Source of the DNA: Candidatus Woesearchaeota archaeon
GTDB taxonomy: Archaea; Nanobdellota; Nanobdellia; Woesearchaeales; UBA12501
NCBI GenBank assembly: GCA_014729495.1
Contig: WJJV01000017.1
Coordinates: forward strand, 1-8,325
Direction: 5' to 3'
DNA: 8,325 nucleotides
The notes beneath the pieces were generated by a model. It did not search any database. It saw only the letters and a program-made list of their open reading frames with translations, and was not told where the DNA came from. Both the position numbers and the translations under genes were made by a program. Shown here piece after piece: positions 5,901-8,325 of this stretch. Position 1 is the first letter of the stretch; every line of letters begins with the position of its first letter.

Positions 5901-8325
5901 GTTTGCAAACGGCAGAGACCTTGCTGTTGCAGTGTCATTTATTGCAGGGATTTCTGAATCAACGATGATTGACCCAAGAGATGTATCATTCCTGTTTTGT
6001 GCAGGATCCAAAGCAGTCATGTTCAGTGTGTAGTTGCTATCAGTGATATCTGCTGGAAGGGTGTAATTAAGCGGAAGCTGACCTGCATTATTCAGCTGCA
6101 CAGGACCTGAGGAATTGATCAGGCTGCCTGTCTCATTGTAGAGATAAAATGTGATATCAACTGGATACTCAGAAGAGTTGAAGTCTATCTGTATGAACTC
6201 TGATGTGCCGTTGTTGTACAATGGCAGGCCAGGCAGGGTTGTTGTATCATCTATTGCAGGGTCTATTGTATCTATGATTATTGTGCCCATTATTGTACTG
6301 TTAATATTTCCAGCCCTATCCTCTGCTGTAAGGTTCAGTGAATAATTGCCGTCAGCAATATCATAGGGTATTGTGAAGTTTACAGGGATGTCAGTTAAGT
6401 TATTGATCAGCAGAAGTCCTGAAGCATTAGCTATATCTCCTGATGAGTTTATCAGATACAAAGTTATATTGATTGGATATTCAGTTGAATTGAAATATAC
6501 CCTCATATCCTCTGATGTGCCGTTGTTGTAAAATGGTGTTCCAGGCACTGTAAGGGTGTCATTTATTCCAGGAGCAATGCTGTCCACAGTGAAATTGCCA
6601 AGGTTTGTCCTGTTCTTATTACCTGCCCTGTCCTCTGCAGACATGTTAAATGTGTAATTGCCGTCAGCAATATCTCCAGGGATTGTATAATTGTATGGAA
6701 TCTCTTCAGGAGAGTTTATCTGGAACGGCCCGGAAATATTCACCAGGATTCCGCTCTCATTGTACAACTTGAATGTTATGTTGATTGGATATTCTGTACT
6801 GTTCAAATACACCTCTACATCCTCTGCCCCGCCATTATTGTAGAATCTTGATGCAGGCTCTGTGACAGTGTCATTTATTCCAGGAGCAATGCTGTCCACA
6901 GTGATGTTTGCTATAACTGTTGAGTTTGAATTGAAGGAATCGTCAGTTGATGTCATGTTCAGTGTATAGTTGCTGTCGTCCAGGTAATCAGGGATTGGAT
7001 AGTTCAGAGGTATGTCAGAGGCAGAATCCACAAGATGCGGTCCTGAGACATTAACTATGATTCCGCTTAGATTATACAAGTAGAAGGTTATGTTCACTGG
7101 GTATTCATCTGTTGTGAAATTCACTTCCACATCCTGCAAACTTCCATTATTATAGATTCTGGATTCAGGATCTGTAGCCACATCTATGATTCCTGGAGGA
7201 AATGTATCAGGACCTATTATCAGAGTATGGGTCTCAGAGCTGTATGAATAGTTCTGTGTTGCATAATAGACAAGCGTATAATTATAGCTCGCAGTGATAT
7301 TGTAAAGTGAGATATTCTCAAGAGGACCTGGATCTGAATTGATCAGTGTGCCGTTCTCATAAAGCGATATATTTCCTTCTCCTGCAACCCTCAGTCCGGT
7401 TATGTTCAGCACCTGGTCTATCTCTGAATTGAAATTAGCGTCTGTTCCATTGAGCAGCAGGTTTACTGCTGAGGCTGCCCTTGCCACAGTGAGCCACCAG
7501 GTAGCATTGCTTGATGTATAGTTTTCATTTCCAGGATTCACAGCAGTTAAGTTGTAATGTCCTGCTGCAAGAGATTCGTTGTAGTATGCGATTGCTGTTG
7601 AAGACGCATTCACTGGTGTTCCATTCAGGTATAGGGTCACATTGAGTATATCTGTGACTGCTGTTGCATTGAACCTGTCTGGATACACAACTGTCCTGTT
7701 TGACTGGGTTCCATTGAGGTACAGGCTTGTGGAGGTCTGGTTCTTGTTCACGATATAGCTCATTCTGGATGTTGAGTTGTAGTTTCCGCTTGTGTCATTT
7801 GCTATTGTCCTCCATGCGAATATGCCTGCTGGCATGTTTGAATAATTATAGTAATAGACATTGCTGTTGTTTCCTGTCATGCTATAGTTCTGCAGTATTC
7901 CTGTGAAGTTGTGCTCTATAATGACAGTGTCAATAGCTACATGGTTCTGCCAGGTTGTGTTGAACTGATAGAACTGACTTTCAGTGTAGTTTGCAGGGTC
8001 TGCAGGATATTCTGTTGGGTTTGCAGGTGTGGGTGGTATGAGATCTGTGACATTGACCCAGTAAGTCTTTGAGCTCTCGGTATAGTTCTGTGTGGCATTG
8101 TGGACAATTGTCATATTGAAATGACCCAGAGCATTATACTGCCTGAGGGTCTCAAGAGGAGAGCTTCCCTCATCTATCCTTGATCCATTCTCATACAATG
8201 TCAGGTCTCCCTCTCCAGACAGCCTGATTCCTGTTATGTTCAGCGAATCTGATGCATTTATTGTGATATTATCATCTGTGCCATTGATTGTAAGGTTTAC
8301 TGCGCTTGATGTCTTATCCACAAAG
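2910..8325 (-). CDS. Giant cell-surface glycoprotein with tandem Ig-like repeats, single membrane span and coiled-coil tail (N-terminus beyond window)
   Basis: The frame is open through the right edge. The GTG at 8321 is internal to a repeat, not a start, so the protein exceeds 1803 residues. Numbering from that codon: type-A Ig-like units at 1-93, 196-279 and 280-372, with another Ig-like domain at 94-195; five type-B units of 104 residues at 373-892; a further Ig-like domain at 893-997; CARDB-like and NEW3-like beta domains at about 998-1205 (e.g. VSVPQNWTITFG around Trp1153); an acidic linker with DDEEEEE at 1233-1239; beta-rich regions to about 1479, including a DxDxDxxxD loop at 1382-1390; a helical region at 1480-1610; a membrane span from about 1611 to 1637 entered by Tyr-Trp-Trp (1617-1619); and a basic coiled-coil tail at 1640-1803. 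Sequons are dense before the span and absent after it, fixing the tail inside the cell. The protein is likely a long surface stalk, adhesin or envelope component anchored in the membrane. No enzymatic motif is seen, and ligand and function are unknown. Confidence 0.92.
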   Translation of the reverse strand, partial: FVDKTSSAVNLTINGTDDNITINASDSLNITGIRLSGEGDLTLYENGSRIDEGSSPLETLRQYNALGHFNMTIVHNATQNYTESSKTYWVNVTDLIPPTPANPTEYPADPANYTESQFYQFNTTWQNHVAIDTVIIEHNFTGILQNYSMTGNNSNVYYYNYSNMPAGIFAWRTIANDTSGNYNSTSRMSYIVNKNQTSTSLYLNGTQSNRTVVYPDRFNATAVTDILNVTLYLNGTPVNASSTAIAYYNESLAAGHYNLTAVNPGNENYTSSNATWWLTVARAASAVNLLLNGTDANFNSEIDQVLNITGLRVAGEGNISLYENGTLINSDPGPLENISLYNITASYNYTLVYYATQNYSYSSETHTLIIGPDTFPPGIIDVATDPESRIYNNGSLQDVEVNFTTDEYPVNITFYLYNLSGIIVNVSGPHLVDSASDIPLNYPIPDYLDDSNYTLNMTSTDDSFNSNSTVIANITVDSIAPGINDTVTEPASRFYNNGGAEDVEVYLNSTEYPINITFKLYNESGILVNISGPFQINSPEEIPYNYTIPGDIADGNYTFNMSAEDRAGNKNRTNLGNFTVDSIAPGINDTLTVPGTPFYNNGTSEDMRVYFNSTEYPINITLYLINSSGDIANASGLLLINNLTDIPVNFTIPYDIADGNYSLNLTAEDRAGNINSTIMGTIIIDTIDPAIDDTTTLPGLPLYNNGTSEFIQIDFNSSEYPVDITFYLYNETGSLINSSGPVQLNNAGQLPLNYTLPADITDSNYTLNMTALDPAQNRNDTSLGSIIVDSEIPAINDTATARSLPFANNGSSEDIEIYFNSSEYPINVTVYLYNSSGVLLDTSSTIKLTAQSGLPFNYTIPSLTAEGNYTINITAVDPSSNVNRTKLGYFTVDLSVPKFISITSSPATENDIDPGISIYLYGNVTDNVTSVHTVIIQGKLYSQTTWTNATATYNSSIGLYEAFVTPVVAGNYSLRLVANDSAGNSAFSNIVNKSVFFENNWTRTPSSFTPVASNVNVQETLGVLLINNTGDFSIDYSIISDSNKTVLNDSSNFTLAAKEIRGITVNDTAEVGGIKTITLNISAPGADPQYQITTGTIIVAPGQPVLVASFTTPTADTISVTQGQTNIDFTAKLENLGEGNASNVSFFVSVPQNWTITFGSTNSTFSELNSGESETISITVTVPANVSPGSYEVITNSTGSNSSVSLSSLGLLFGDAVSVGVQAPPEELGEASSDDEEEEELPSVVTVEEGGTARSGGAVYRSAGGEVIYTKEVLNIVRGNIEDLKISITNLYENSYLENVEMDVMGFLSQYISLSPEVQYQDRVFVETVQIALNEIHFPVAFTLGEQQHTIQSTDVRTNSADFTISSDPVNFTIIKGETKRLDIDNDSINDIAVTLKNVSSIINKTSLSVHRLGSPDPDKIYFNEQRNHSIDVAVPAYLYKDEFNITVRITADIVALNPELAGFTTRRLVEYRTLIFRIQEVSRDEAESALEEAREDLRDMIEAGFPTIKAEGLLQNAELLFWQTEYEGVVDLTDEISSIRSDAFASDKIIKEIHKGIKDARERWLEVPETEKALMLAVKSFEREDFDTSLKRARDAQLVFILETRGKINILWFLRTYWWALLIGTLSVLAVSILLYSRLAILVTNLRIKNLAREEKGISSLKEEAQRKYFKEESISSSQYNKMISKYERRLIKIRRTRTRLRNKRVGLLRTEHEMNNLRREKQETLDLMKKTQRDYLEKGSLTRGKFMDIYKSDKQRMIELEEEKALLEEKLAKEKAKKDSGLLKIAERIYLRIKRLIRKDGK
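3036..3338 (-). repeat. Duplicated helical-hairpin motif in the cytoplasmic tail (SHOCT-like pattern)
   Basis: Residues 1662-1695 and 1729-1762 of the glycoprotein share a pattern at a 67-residue offset: Q-x3-[FL]-x9-[YF]-x9-R-x3-[IL], with a short turn rich in Gly/Ser (EESIS, EKGSLT) between two helices. The same pattern occurs once in the tail of the downstream paralogue. The 'Y(F/L)xxxxISxxxY' turn recalls SHOCT-type short oligomerisation motifs; that link is an inference from pattern alone. Confidence 0.5.
5646..7205 (-). repeat. Five tandem 312-bp repeats encoding 104-residue Ig-like domains
   Basis: Unit boundaries on the minus strand are 7205-6894, 6893-6582, 6581-6270, 6269-5958 and 5957-5646, each exactly 312 bp with no indel in length. 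Shared landmarks in every unit are YNNG or ANNG near residue 20, an E-Y-P-[IV]-[ND]-[IV]-T strand, a [LI]xN.SG turn in most units, a P.NY.IP or close variant segment, and a closing N-Y-[TS]-x-N-x-T followed by a D-rich turn and a final Val-Asp or Ile-Asp. The pattern is typical of bacterial/archaeal Ig-like beta-sandwich domains. By my count the five units hold 9, 10, 11, 8 and 9 sequons. Confidence 0.9.
7206..8325 (-). repeat. Type-A Ig-like repeats (three copies) plus one different Ig-like domain
   Basis: Copies cover 8321-8043, 7736-7485 and 7484-7206. The outer two are most alike: SAVNL, then NGTD, LNITG[IL]R, GEG, [LI][ST]LYENG, and ATQNY[TS] at matching positions (offset 278). The middle copy keeps S-L-x-LNGT, V-T-LYLNGT and ENYTSSNATWWLTV. 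A separate domain with AWRTIANDTSGNYNSTS lies at 8042-7737. The first copy is cut by the window edge and further copies may lie upstream. Confidence 0.75.

Noticed and set aside
5646..7205. Regular repeats as a possible CRISPR array
   Set aside because: The period is 312 bp, the units are coding and diverged, and there are no short identical repeats separated by unique spacers.
8319..8321. GTG at the right edge as the start codon of the giant gene
   Set aside because: The frame stays open beyond it, and it falls inside a repeat unit whose other copy has Val at the same place as an internal residue.

Overview
The window looks like a piece of an archaeal genome, probably a DPANN-type lineage such as Woesearchaeota or Pacearchaeota (inferred; no marker gene is present). 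The reasons are a very long, Asn/Ser/Thr-rich surface protein made of Ig-like domains crowded with N-glycosylation sequons, an archaeal-style TATA element upstream of one gene, purine-rich GGAGG/GGTG ribosome binding sites, and compact same-strand gene packing. All four genes are on the minus strand, so transcription runs from high to low coordinates. No RNA gene, CRISPR array, insertion sequence or origin was seen.

Layout in transcription order. (1) 8325-2910: the C-terminal 1800-odd residues of a giant cell-surface glycoprotein whose start lies beyond the window edge. It carries Ig-like repeats of two types, including five consecutive units of exactly 104 residues (312 bp), then CARDB/NEW3-like domains, an acidic linker, further beta-rich domains, a helical juxtamembrane region, one membrane span and a basic coiled-coil tail that should be cytoplasmic. 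(2) 2824-2909: an intergenic region with a possible T-rich terminator, a TATA-like element and a strong ribosome binding site. (3) 2802-1666: a 378-residue protein with a signal peptide, an extracellular helical region, one membrane span and a coiled-coil tail. It is a short paralogue of the membrane-proximal part of gene 1. (4) 1665-1526: a 140-bp gap in which the +1 frame of the preceding gene stays open up to the next ribosome binding site. (5) 1525-956: a six-helix membrane protein of unknown function. (6) 963-1: the first 321 residues of a CPA-family cation/proton antiporter that overlaps gene 5 by 8 nt and runs off the window.

How they may work together (inference). Genes 1 and 3 share the same arrangement of external helices, a Tyr-Trp-Trp membrane entry and a cytoplasmic coiled coil with constant, ungapped spacing, so they may assemble together as a long surface stalk and a short partner. 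Genes 5 and 6 are translationally coupled membrane proteins, and the antiporter lacks the usual acidic residues of the ion site, so its transport activity is an open question. Whether the surface pair and the transporter pair form one functional unit cannot be decided from this window.
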